In this document: piece by piece, positions 8,245 through 14,459 of the stretch
How positions within the stretch are numbered: position 1 is the stretch's first letter
Layout of the letters: every line of letters starts with the position of its first letter
Origin: Pseudomonadota bacterium
GTDB taxonomy: Bacteria > Pseudomonadota > Gammaproteobacteria > Xanthomonadales > Xanthomonadaceae
DNA: 19,842 bases
Reading direction: 5' to 3'
Assembly: GCA_023388355.1 (NCBI GenBank)
Contig: JAEWGI010000024.1
Location: forward strand, 1-19,842
Position numbers and translations under genes: made by a program
Notes under the pieces: generated by a model
Databases searched by the model: none
Told to the model about the DNA's origin: nothing
The model's input: the letters and a program-made list of their open reading frames with translations, nothing else

Positions 8245-9418
8245 CGGCTGCCTCCGGCGCGGGTGCCGCGGGCTGCGCGGCGGCGTCCGCGGTGGCCACG
8301 GTCGCGGTCAGGGTGAAGCGATCCATGCGGCTGCGCGGATCGGGCTGCAGCGCGCCGGCCAGCGCCGGCGAAGTCCACAGCGGCGAGCCCTGCAGCTGCC
8401 CGACCAGGGCCGAGGCCTCGCTGCTCAGTCCGATCAGCAGGATCCGGTCGCCCTCGATCGACAGCTTTTCCAGATAGGTGCCGTCGGGCAGCCGTCGCGC
8501 CAGCTCGTCCATCAGTTCGACCATGGTCGGGGTGCCCGCACGCGCGGCCTGCAGGAACGCGCCACCTTCCACCAGGTCCAGCAGGCGGCGCTTTTCCAGC
8601 GAGGCGGCGCGGGCTTGGCGCACGGCCTCGTCCACCTGCTGTTCGAACACGTCCGCGGCAGCCTCGCGGTTGGCCAGCATCTGCCACATGCCCAGGCACA
8701 GCGCCAACGCGGCCGCCAGCAGCAGCATCGCGTTGCGCCGGCGCCAGGGATCCTCGCGCCGGTGCCTGCGCGCGTCGCCCATCAGGTTGACCGCGAGCGG
8801 CTCGCCGTCGGCGTTGGCGGCATCCACGCCGGCCAGGGTGGGCGCGATCGGGCCCAGCGCCTCGAGCGCCGCGGCCAGCGTAGTCCTCGGCACCACCACC
8901 AGTTCGACGTCGAGCTGGTCGTCGCCGCGGCGGCCGAGCACGCGCGCGTCGTAGCTCACTTCGGCGGCGCTGAACGGGGTCTGGCGGTCGATCTCGAATC
9001 CAAGCACCTCGCGCAGCCGCTCGCCCGCGGCGGCGGGCAGGGTGAGCCGGCGCCGCAGCACCACGGACGCGGGCAGCACCAGCCAGCGCGGCACGTCGGC
9101 CACGCGCGGCGAGAGCACGATCGCCAGCGGATCGCCCTGGCGGCCGGCAAAGCCCGCCAGCGGCAGGTCTGCAAGCAGGCGCACGCCGTCGCCGCGCCAC
9201 AGCGCCAGCTGCAGTTCGGGGCCCCGCGCGCGCAGCAGCAGCCGCTGCGGCGAGAGGCCGAACAGGTCGCGGGTGCGGGCGGGCAGCCAGCTCGCAAGCG
9301 CGGCGGTCCACCACGATACGAAGCCGCGCAGGCGCGGCCGCAGCGAGCCTTCGACCCGGCGCAGCCCGCCCCGCAGCCCGCCCGGGGCCGCTGCGGATTG
9401 TTCATCCACGGCACTCAT
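8225..9418 (-). CDS. gspL: Type II secretion system protein GspL (XpsL)
   Basis: GspL is the bitopic inner-membrane protein that holds the ATPase GspE at the membrane and pairs with GspM. The 397-residue product has a cytoplasmic actin-like N-terminal half with the PilM/GspL-type stretch LREVLGFEIDRQTPFSAAEV (136-155), one membrane segment (about 229-248), a coiled coil (about 250-285), and a periplasmic ferredoxin-like domain (about 290-375) with LPDGTYLEKLSIEG, as in PilN/GspL. An Ala/Pro tail ends it. The ATG at 9418 is chosen because it overlaps the gspK stop as ATGA; the frame extends eight codons further upstream but only inside gspK. The first 45 residues are Arg/Gly/Trp-rich and look poorly conserved. 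Confidence 0.9.
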   Translation of the reverse strand: MSAVDEQSAAAPGGLRGGLRRVEGSLRPRLRGFVSWWTAALASWLPARTRDLFGLSPQRLLLRARGPELQLALWRGDGVRLLADLPLAGFAGRQGDPLAIVLSPRVADVPRWLVLPASVVLRRRLTLPAAAGERLREVLGFEIDRQTPFSAAEVSYDARVLGRRGDDQLDVELVVVPRTTLAAALEALGPIAPTLAGVDAANADGEPLAVNLMGDARRHRREDPWRRRNAMLLLAAALALCLGMWQMLANREAAADVFEQQVDEAVRQARAASLEKRRLLDLVEGGAFLQAARAGTPTMVELMDELARRLPDGTYLEKLSIEGDRILLIGLSSEASALVGQLQGSPLWTSPALAGALQPDPRSRMDRFTLTATVATADAAAQPAAPAPEAADAAAAR

Positions 9419-10284
9419 CGCGGCAACGCGCCTTCCTCCCATCTCAACACGGTGAATGCCGACCCCGGCACGCCACTGGGCCCGAGCCGGACCACGGCGC
9501 GCAGGGCGGATTCGCGCCCGTCCCTGAGCCGCGCCCGGCTCTCGATACTATACGTGCCGCTGCCGGCGCCCACGAACGAGGGATCTCCCGGCTGCGGAGT
9601 GCGTTCACGGTTGGCCAGCACCGGTGCGGGATCCACGCCCATGGCTTCGAGCACCGGCGCCGCGGCGAAGCGCGCATCGGGAATCGGCAGGCCGCTGTGG
9701 ATGGTGAGGTGTCCGGCCAGGGTCGCGTACAGCGCCGGGGTCATGCCCAGCACCTGCTCGACCTCGGCCACGGTTTCGAACGGTGCGTCCTTCGCACCCC
9801 ATGGCAACCCGGCCGCGGCGTACTGCGGGTCCTCGGCGCCGCCCTGGGGCTGGGTGAGATCGTCGCCGTCGCGCCAGTCGACGATCGCGGCCGCCACCGC
9901 GTCGGCCTGCGCGGGTTCGGCGCCGAGCACGCGCATCAGCGCCGACAGCGACGCCGCGTCGGCGGCGTTGAGGTCGAACTTGCCGGATTCGTCGATGATC
10001 CGGACCTCCACGTCGGCGCCGGCGAAGCTCCACGCGTGGGCGCGTCCGTCCGGCGCCCACTGCAGGCGCAGGTCGGGATGCGAGACGCGCGTGGTCGCGT
10101 ACTCCAGACCCGCGCGTGCGACCTGGCCGGCCACCAGCGACGCGCCCAGGGTGCGGCCCCGCAGGTATTCGGTCTGCGCGGTCATCGCGAACGCGCCGAT
10201 CAGCGCCGCCAGCAGCGCCACCAGCCACAGCACCAGGACCAGCGCGGCGCCGCGGCCGCGTGTGCGTGCGCGGTTGCGGTTCAC
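9415..10284 (-). CDS. gspK: Type II secretion system minor pseudopilin GspK (XpsK)
   Basis: GspK is the large minor pseudopilin that sits at the pseudopilus tip with GspI and GspJ. The 289-residue product has a short prepilin leader (MNRNRARTRGRG, 12 residues) cleaved before Ala13, then the hydrophobic segment AALVLVLWLVALLAALIGAF without the Glu5 found in other pseudopilins, which is normal for GspK. The motif DLNAADAASL and the following helical region fit the T2SSK alpha domain inserted in the pilin fold. The start is GTG at 10284, overlapping the gspJ stop as GTGA; the open frame further upstream lies inside gspJ. Unlike gspG to gspJ, its leader is of ordinary length and carries no repeat sequence. 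Confidence 0.93.
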   Translation of the reverse strand: MNRNRARTRGRGAALVLVLWLVALLAALIGAFAMTAQTEYLRGRTLGASLVAGQVARAGLEYATTRVSHPDLRLQWAPDGRAHAWSFAGADVEVRIIDESGKFDLNAADAASLSALMRVLGAEPAQADAVAAAIVDWRDGDDLTQPQGGAEDPQYAAAGLPWGAKDAPFETVAEVEQVLGMTPALYATLAGHLTIHSGLPIPDARFAAAPVLEAMGVDPAPVLANRERTPQPGDPSFVGAGSGTYSIESRARLRDGRESALRAVVRLGPSGVPGSAFTVLRWEEGALPR

Positions 10285-11201
10285 GGCACCATGCCCCCCA
10301 GCCGCTGCGGCAGGCTCACCACCATCGGCGGCCACGCGCCCGCGCCGCGGCTGGACAGCCGCAGTTCGACCTGCAGCGGCAGCGCATCGACGTACTCCCA
10401 GCGATCCTGCCATTCGCCCAGGCGCCCGTCCTCGGCCAGGCCGCGGTAGCGGAAGCGGGCCTCGACCAGATCCGGCACCAGCGCCTCGGGCGGCCGCGCG
10501 TTGCGGTCCTCGATCGTGCCGCCGGCAACCGCCATGGTGAAGGCGACCGTCAGCTCCGGTCCGTGCCCGCCCTCCAGCACCGCCACGTCGTGCAGGTGCG
10601 GGCCGCCGCGACCGAGATAGTTCGGCAGGTCGGCAACGAAGCGCACCCGTTCGGGCTCGCCGATGAAGCGCACCATGCGGCCGCTGTCGGGTTCGATCGC
10701 GAACGCGACCGGCGTCGCCGACGCCAGCCGCCGGCGCAGGAAACCTTCCACCGCGCGCATGCGCTCGGTGCGCTCGGCCATCCGTTCGCCCCGATCGACC
10801 GTGGCCGTGGCCGCGCGCAGCGTGGCGAAACCGAGCGCCAGCCCCGCCGCCAGCAGGGCGGTGGCAAGCAGGATTTCAATCAACGTGAATCCGCGCTGCC
10901 GCGCATTCGACGATCGCACGCCAATGAGGCCGTCGCCGCGCCGCGCAGGTCCAGCCGCCTTGTCGGGAACGAGGCCGTCGCCACGGCCGACGCCAAAGAC
11001 TCGCCCGCGAAAAACGCCTTTCCCCCACCAACCACCAAGCACCCGCACGTCGCCAGCGCCACCACCACCGTCGTCACCAGCACCCCTGCCACCCGAACCG
11101 CATGCATCCCACCAACCACCAGCACCTCGCGTATCAGCGACACCGTCGCCGCCCTGCAGGGCAACACCGCCAGCCACCAACCTCCGCCAGCCCGCCCTCA
11201 T
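10281..11201 (-). CDS. gspJ: Type II secretion system minor pseudopilin GspJ (XpsJ) with a 104-residue predicted leader
   Basis: GspJ is a minor pseudopilin of the tip complex. The core is clear: ARQRG^FTLIEILLATALLAAGLALG with Glu5, then a beta-rich periplasmic domain of the T2SSJ type (FRYRGLAEDGRLGEWQDRWE and LPLQVELRLS near the end), 202 residues after cleavage. The start is uncertain. An in-frame ATG at 11201 overlaps the gspI stop as ATGA, the coupling used elsewhere in this operon, but it places 104 residues, largely Gly-rich and repeat-encoded, before the cleavage Gly. The alternative is GTG at 10919, which gives an ordinary 10-residue leader (VRSSNARQRG) but has no visible ribosome-binding site. 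Codons in the extra leader (many GGT and GTT) differ from those of the core. The core call is firm and the start is not. Confidence 0.85.
   Translation of the reverse strand: MRAGWRRLVAGGVALQGGDGVADTRGAGGWWDACGSGGRGAGDDGGGGAGDVRVLGGWWGKGVFRGRVFGVGRGDGLVPDKAAGPARRGDGLIGVRSSNARQRGFTLIEILLATALLAAGLALGFATLRAATATVDRGERMAERTERMRAVEGFLRRRLASATPVAFAIEPDSGRMVRFIGEPERVRFVADLPNYLGRGGPHLHDVAVLEGGHGPELTVAFTMAVAGGTIEDRNARPPEALVPDLVEARFRYRGLAEDGRLGEWQDRWEYVDALPLQVELRLSSRGAGAWPPMVVSLPQRLGGMVP
10922..11034 (-). repeat. Leader-embedded repeat, gspJ copy
   Basis: Bases 10967-11034 match the gspI copy at 11632-11699 at about 60 of 69 positions by hand count. The left part (10922-10966) matches the gspG copy, sharing a GCGCCGCxCAGxTCCAxCCG block. 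Read on the minus strand in the gspJ frame it gives GWWGKGVFRGRVFGVGRGDG and a second RRGDGL. The Pro/Thr-rich plus-strand words CCACCAACCACC recur at about 11025 and 11109, suggesting a further local duplication upstream. The rest of the 10920-11197 stretch shows no other gene. Confidence 0.75.
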
Positions 11202-11770
11202 CCCCCCACTCCCGAAGGATCCGGCTGCACCAGCCGCAGCGATTCCACCTGCAGCCGCTCGCGCGCGCCACCCTCCCCCCAGCGCACCAGCAGCGACAGC
11301 CGCAGCAGCTGCGGCGCGAATCGATCGACCGGCTGCCCGGGCACGCGCGCGCGATCCAGGTAAGGCTCGATCTCCAGCTCCCAGGCGTAGCGCCCGTCCT
11401 CGAAGTTTCCGTCGCGCCGGCCCGGCGCCAGCACTTCGCCCACGCCGACCACGTCCAGCAGCGACTGCGCATGCAGCGCCGCGCGCGCGCTGTCGGCCGA
11501 CCACCGCACCTGGCGCGTGCCGCCGGACAGGATCCCCAGCAGCAGCGTCAGCGCCAGGCCGAGCACGGCGAAGGCGACGATGATCTCGAGCAGGGTGTAG
11601 CCGCGCTGCCGAGAAGGTACCGGCCGCACGCGAACCAGGCCGTCGCCACGGCCGACACGACTGACTCGCCCGCGGGAAACGCCCTTCCCCCACCAACCAG
11701 CAACCGCCGGCGCACCCGCAGCGCGATCATCGCTACGGACACCGGCGACCCGCTCGCGCGGCAGGCTCAT
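11198..11770 (-). CDS. gspI: Type II secretion system minor pseudopilin GspI (XpsI) with a 57-residue predicted leader
   Basis: GspI is a minor pseudopilin that nucleates the tip with GspJ and GspK. The core reads SRQRG^YTLLEIIVAFAVLGLALTL with Glu5, then a small T2SSI-type domain (WELEIEPYLDRA, LLRLSLLVRWGEG), 133 residues after cleavage. The ATG at 11770 overlaps the gspH stop as ATGA and is in frame, giving a leader of 57 residues that runs through a repeat also present before gspJ and gspG. A GTG at 11629 would give a 10-residue leader (VRPVPSRQRG) but has no ribosome-binding site upstream. Tyr rather than Phe at the first mature position is slightly unusual for a pseudopilin. The stop overlaps the candidate gspJ ATG. 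Confidence 0.87.
   Translation of the reverse strand: MSLPRERVAGVRSDDRAAGAPAVAGWWGKGVSRGRVSRVGRGDGLVRVRPVPSRQRGYTLLEIIVAFAVLGLALTLLLGILSGGTRQVRWSADSARAALHAQSLLDVVGVGEVLAPGRRDGNFEDGRYAWELEIEPYLDRARVPGQPVDRFAPQLLRLSLLVRWGEGGARERLQVESLRLVQPDPSGVGG
11632..11699 (-). repeat. Leader-embedded repeat, gspI copy
   Basis: It is closely similar to 10967-11034, same orientation, and read in the same frame (GWWGKGVSRGRVSRVGRGDG). It ends 11 codons before the prepilin cleavage Gly, the same distance as in gspJ and gspG. Confidence 0.8.
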
Positions 11771-12387
11771 CGCACCACCTCGCCGCGCCGCAGCGTCACC
11801 TCGCCGGTCAACCACGCCACGTCGATGTTCCAGGCTGCGTCGCGCAGGCTCAGCTGCAGGCGCCCGCCGGTGGACGCGCCGTCGCCGAAGAACACGATCG
11901 CGCCGACGCCGGCCCGCGGCTGCACTTCGCGCGCGCCGGTGAAACGCACCTCGAGCGTCTCCGGCAGTTCGCCGCCGCGTCCGTTCGCCCCCTGCCAGGT
12001 GCGCGCGGCGGGATCGACGGTGAACGTCTGCGGCGCGCCGGTGGCGATCGCATGGGCACGGGCGAAGCGCATCTGCGCCGCCATCTCCTTGGCCCCGGTG
12101 CGCAGGGCCATGCGGTCGAAACCGCCGGTCAGCACGCCGGCCGCCAGCAGTCCGGTGGCGGCGATCAGGGCCATCACCAGCAGCAGTTCCAGCAGCGAGA
12201 ATCCACGCTGCCGGACTCGCGCCGCTTCCGTGATCGGCGCGATCCGTCCGGATGCGGCGCGCGTGCCCGGACACCGACCCTTCCCCGGCCCTCCCCTGGA
12301 AGGAGGGGGCGAAGGGCGGAGCTGCCCCTCGCGGGAGCAGCGCGCGTCGACGGCAATCGCAGGATCAGCGCGCAGACCGGCCCTCAT
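11767..12387 (-). CDS. gspH: Type II secretion system minor pseudopilin GspH (XpsH) with a 62-residue predicted leader
   Basis: GspH connects the pseudopilus shaft to the tip complex. The core reads VRQRG^FSLLELLLVMALIAATGLLA with Glu5, followed by a GspH/FimT-type beta domain (LRTGAKEMAAQMRFARAHAIATG and FFGDGASTGGRLQL), 144 residues after cleavage. The ATG at 12387 has GGAG about 11 bases upstream and lies 26 bp after gspG. From that ATG to the cleavage site there is no other in-frame ATG, GTG or TTG, so unless a rare start is used the leader is 62 residues long. Leader residues about 18-38 (REGQLRPSPPPSRGGPGKGR) are encoded by a palindromic GC-rich repeat. The stop overlaps the gspI start as ATGA. 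Confidence 0.9.
   Translation of the reverse strand: MRAGLRADPAIAVDARCSREGQLRPSPPPSRGGPGKGRCPGTRAASGRIAPITEAARVRQRGFSLLELLLVMALIAATGLLAAGVLTGGFDRMALRTGAKEMAAQMRFARAHAIATGAPQTFTVDPAARTWQGANGRGGELPETLEVRFTGAREVQPRAGVGAIVFFGDGASTGGRLQLSLRDAAWNIDVAWLTGEVTLRRGEVVR
12275..12345. repeat. Palindromic GC-rich repeat inside the gspH leader
   Basis: CCCTTCCCC to CCTCCCC near 12278-12295 pairs imperfectly with GGAGGGGGCGAAGGG at 12302-12316. A smaller palindromic part (GAGCTGCCCCTCGCGGGAGC) follows at 12320-12339. It resembles short palindromic intergenic repeats of this family but lies inside the coding frame of gspH. Confidence 0.6.
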
Positions 12388-12413
12388 GGGTCACCTGCTC
12401 CAGTCGCCGGCGA

Positions 12414-12971
12414 TCAGTCGTAGCGGATGTCGGCGTCGACGCTGGTACCGCCGGCGCTGCGGTCGGCGCCGAGGCTGACGATGTCGAACGGCCGGCCATC
12501 GCCCGGGGCCCGGTATTCGAACGGCGTGCTCCAGGGATCGCGCAGCTCCGACTCCTTCGCGTACGGCCCCAGCCAGCCGACCGCGTCGCCGGGCTGCACC
12601 ACCAGCTGTTCCAGCGAGGCGGGGAGCGAGCCGGTATCCATCCGGAACTGTTCGACCTTCTCGGCCAGGGTCTGCACCTGCGCCTCCGCCAGCCGCACCC
12701 GCGCACGGTCGCCGCCGCCGAGGATGCGGGTCGCGGCGAACGCGACGATGCCGCCGATCAGGACCACCACCAGGATGATCTCGATGAGGCTGAAGCCCCG
12801 CTGCGCGAACCCGACCGCGGCTCCGCCAGCGATGCCGTTGCCACGGCAGACACCAGCAACCGGCCCGCGCCGCCCAGCTCCAACCGCCTTGCTGCTCTCG
12901 CCGCGACCAACGCCAGCCAATCGCCCACGCGAAATCCCGCCACCGCGCACCTGTATCCGTCGTCCCGCCAT
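12414..12971 (-). CDS. gspG: Type II secretion system major pseudopilin GspG (XpsG) with a 59-residue predicted leader
   Basis: GspG is the main subunit of the pseudopilus that pushes substrates through the secretin. After the leader the protein begins FSLIEIILVVVLIGGIVAFA with Glu5, and ends in the calcium-binding loop region SLGADRSAGGTSVDADIRYD typical of GspG; the mature part is 126 residues. The ATG at 12971 is favoured because a near-perfect GGAGGAG lies 6 bases upstream. The only later in-frame ATG, GTG or TTG codons before the cleavage site are GTG at codon 8 and TTG at codon 18, so the leader is at least 42 residues. Leader residues about 10-50 are repeat-derived and parallel those of gspJ and gspI (ISRGRLAGVGRG against FRGRVFGVGRG). 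It follows gspF after a 114-bp gap. Confidence 0.93.
   Translation of the reverse strand: MAGRRIQVRGGGISRGRLAGVGRGESSKAVGAGRRGPVAGVCRGNGIAGGAAVGFAQRGFSLIEIILVVVLIGGIVAFAATRILGGGDRARVRLAEAQVQTLAEKVEQFRMDTGSLPASLEQLVVQPGDAVGWLGPYAKESELRDPWSTPFEYRAPGDGRPFDIVSLGADRSAGGTSVDADIRYD
12830..12955 (-). repeat. Leader-embedded repeat, gspG copy (diverged, two units)
   Basis: Unit one is 12830-12872 (GATGCCGTTGCCACGGCAGA region). Unit two is about 12893-12955 (CTCGCCGCGACCAACGCCAG onward). Between them GCCGCCCAGCTCCAACCGCC matches the block at about 10940-10960 before gspJ. Similarity is lower than between the gspI and gspJ copies, but orientation, reading frame and distance to the cleavage site are the same. 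Confidence 0.65.
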
Positions 12972-12977
12972 ATCCGT

Positions 12978-12984
12978 CTCCTCC
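12978..12984 (-). promoter_or_regulatory. Strong Shine-Dalgarno of gspG
   Basis: GGAGGAG, with ACGGAT between it and the ATG at 12971. It is the best ribosome-binding site in the operon and decides in favour of the long-leader start. Confidence 0.75.
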
Positions 12985-13033
12985 ACAACACAATCCGTTC
13001 AGCACGTCCCACCAGGAGAACGCAGCACATCGG

Positions 13034-13063
13034 CCGGCATCCCCGCGAACGCGGAAATGACGG
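13034..13063. repeat. REP-like palindrome in the gspF/gspG gap
   Basis: CATCCCCGCG (13038-13047) and CGCGGAAATG (13050-13059) form an imperfect palindrome inside CCGGCATCCCCGCGAACGCG. Related motifs occur in the pyrF/pncB gap (GCGGGATGAC near 1249, GCGGGGATGAC near 1493). It is probably a dispersed repeat. Confidence 0.65.
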
Positions 13064-13085
13064 CAGGTGCGAACCATCCGCACGT

Positions 13086-14300
13086 TCACCCGATCACATT
13101 CGTCAGATCATAGATCGGCACCAGCACCGCGAGGATCACCACCATCACCACCAGCGCAAGCAGCAGGGTGATCGCCGGCACCAGCGCCGCCAGCATGCGA
13201 TCCAGCGCCTGTCCGGTTTCCTGCTCGAAGGTGTCGGCGGTCTTGAGCAGCATCGCGTCGAGCGCGCCGGATTCCTCGCCCACCTGCACCATCTGCAGCG
13301 CCAGGCGCGGGAAGCGCTTGCCGCGGCCCAGCGCCGTCGACAGCCCGACGCCGTTCTTCACTTCCTCGGCAGCAGCTTCGACATCGGCGGCAAGCACGCG
13401 GTTCCCGACCACCGTGCGGCCGATGCCCAGCGCCGCCATCAGCGGCACGCCGTTGCGCAGCAGGGTGCCGAGGGTCCGCGCCAGGCGCGCGGTTTCCAGA
13501 CGCGCGGCCATCGTCCCCATCAGCTTGCGGCGCAGCATCCAGCCGTCGAAGCGGGTGCGGAAGGCGGGATCGCGCAGGCGTCGGTCGAACCACCACAGCG
13601 CCAGTGCCGGGACCACCAGCAGCACGATCCACCAGTCGCGCACGAACAGGCCGATGGCCAGCACGATCTTCGTGAACAGCGGCAGCGGCGCATCGAGGCT
13701 TTCGTACATGGCCGCGAACTGGGGCACCACGTAGCCGAGCAGGAACATCAGCGACAGCCCCACCATCACCACCAGGATCGCGGGATAGATCAGCGCATTG
13801 ATCACCCGCCCGCGCAGCAGACGGCTGCGCTCGAGGTAGTCGGCCAGCCGCTGCAGGGTTTCCTCCATGCTGCCACCGGCCTCGCCGGCGCGCACCATGT
13901 TGATGTACAGGCGCGAGAAGGTGCCGTGCTGGCGTTCGAGCGCGGTCGACAGCGCGGCGCCGCCGCGCACCGCATCGCGGATCTCGACGATCGTGCGCCT
14001 GGCGGCCGGCTCGTCGGGCAGTTCCAGCAGGATCGTCAGCGCGCGGTCGAGCGGCTGCCCGGCGCCGAGCAGGGTCGCCAGCTGCTGGGTGAACTGCACC
14101 AGACGCTGGCCCGCGAACGGCCTGCGCCGCAGCAGCGCCTTCCACGACCCCGCGCCGCCCTCGCCCGCCGGTCGCGCCTCGACCGGCAGATGCCCCTGCT
14201 CCTGCAGGCGCAGCACCACCTCGGCGTCGCTCGCGGCCTCCATCCGGCCCTCGAGCATCTCGCCGCGCGCATTGAGCGCCTTGTAGTGGAACAAGGGCAT
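13086..14300 (-). CDS. gspF: Type II secretion system inner-membrane platform protein GspF (XpsF)
   Basis: GspF is the polytopic platform protein thought to couple GspE to pseudopilin movement. The 404-residue product is of normal length and has the two T2SSF domains: the first (about 65-190, with QLATLLGAGQPLDRALTILL and RAGEAGGSMEETLQRLA) and the second (about 268-395, with TLGTLLRNGVPLMAALGI and QVGEESGALDAMLLKTA). Membrane segments are at about 168-193, 210-236 and 370-396. The N-terminus (MPLFHYKALNARGEMLEGRM) is the classical GspF opening, so the ATG at 14300 is sound, although no good ribosome-binding site precedes it. It is 159 bp downstream of gspE, across a GC-rich gap with a tandem palindromic repeat. 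Confidence 0.96.
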   Translation of the reverse strand: MPLFHYKALNARGEMLEGRMEAASDAEVVLRLQEQGHLPVEARPAGEGGAGSWKALLRRRPFAGQRLVQFTQQLATLLGAGQPLDRALTILLELPDEPAARRTIVEIRDAVRGGAALSTALERQHGTFSRLYINMVRAGEAGGSMEETLQRLADYLERSRLLRGRVINALIYPAILVVMVGLSLMFLLGYVVPQFAAMYESLDAPLPLFTKIVLAIGLFVRDWWIVLLVVPALALWWFDRRLRDPAFRTRFDGWMLRRKLMGTMAARLETARLARTLGTLLRNGVPLMAALGIGRTVVGNRVLAADVEAAAEEVKNGVGLSTALGRGKRFPRLALQMVQVGEESGALDAMLLKTADTFEQETGQALDRMLAALVPAITLLLALVVMVVILAVLVPIYDLTNVIG

Positions 14301-14413
14301 GTCAGGGGCCGGGCCCGGGGAAAGCGGTGACGGAACTGGGCTGGGGGAGCGTCATCCACGGGTCGCGCGCGGAAAAAACGCATGCGCCGACACGCCGGAA
14401 CGTGTCCGCCCTT

Positions 14414-14443
14414 CCCGGGACCCGGGACCCGGGTCCCGGGCCC
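14414..14443. repeat. Tandem CCCGGGN heptamers forming a 20-bp perfect palindrome
   Basis: Four CCCGGGN units (N = A, A, T, C) lie at 14414-14441. Bases 14421-14440 are a perfect palindrome (CCCGGGACCCGGGTCCCGGG). They fall in the 159-bp gspE/gspF gap, which otherwise shows no gene or promoter that I can support. The array could form a stable hairpin in the operon mRNA. There is no U-tract, so it is not a typical terminator. Confidence 0.8.
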
Positions 14444-14459
14444 CGCTCGCTCTCCATCC

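Noticed and set aside
8615..10540. 641-codon plus-strand open frame
   Set aside because: Antisense shadow of gspL, gspK and gspJ, with low-complexity translation and no recognisable motif.
10920..11197. Separate small gene between gspI and gspJ
   Set aside because: The only frames here are Gly-rich or Pro/Thr-rich translations of repeat DNA, with no ribosome-binding site of their own. The stretch is either gspJ leader or spacer.
10922..11699. CRISPR array suggested by spaced similar repeats
   Set aside because: There are only a few unequal copies, they lie inside gene leaders, there are no uniform spacers, and no cas genes are present.
12252..14330. 692-codon plus-strand open frame
   Set aside because: Antisense to gspF, gspG and gspH. 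The His/Gln-rich translation comes from the complementary strand of membrane-protein codons.
14414..14443. Intrinsic terminator between gspE and gspF
   Set aside because: The palindrome is GC-only and lacks a U-tract on either side; ending transcription there would cut off the essential downstream genes.
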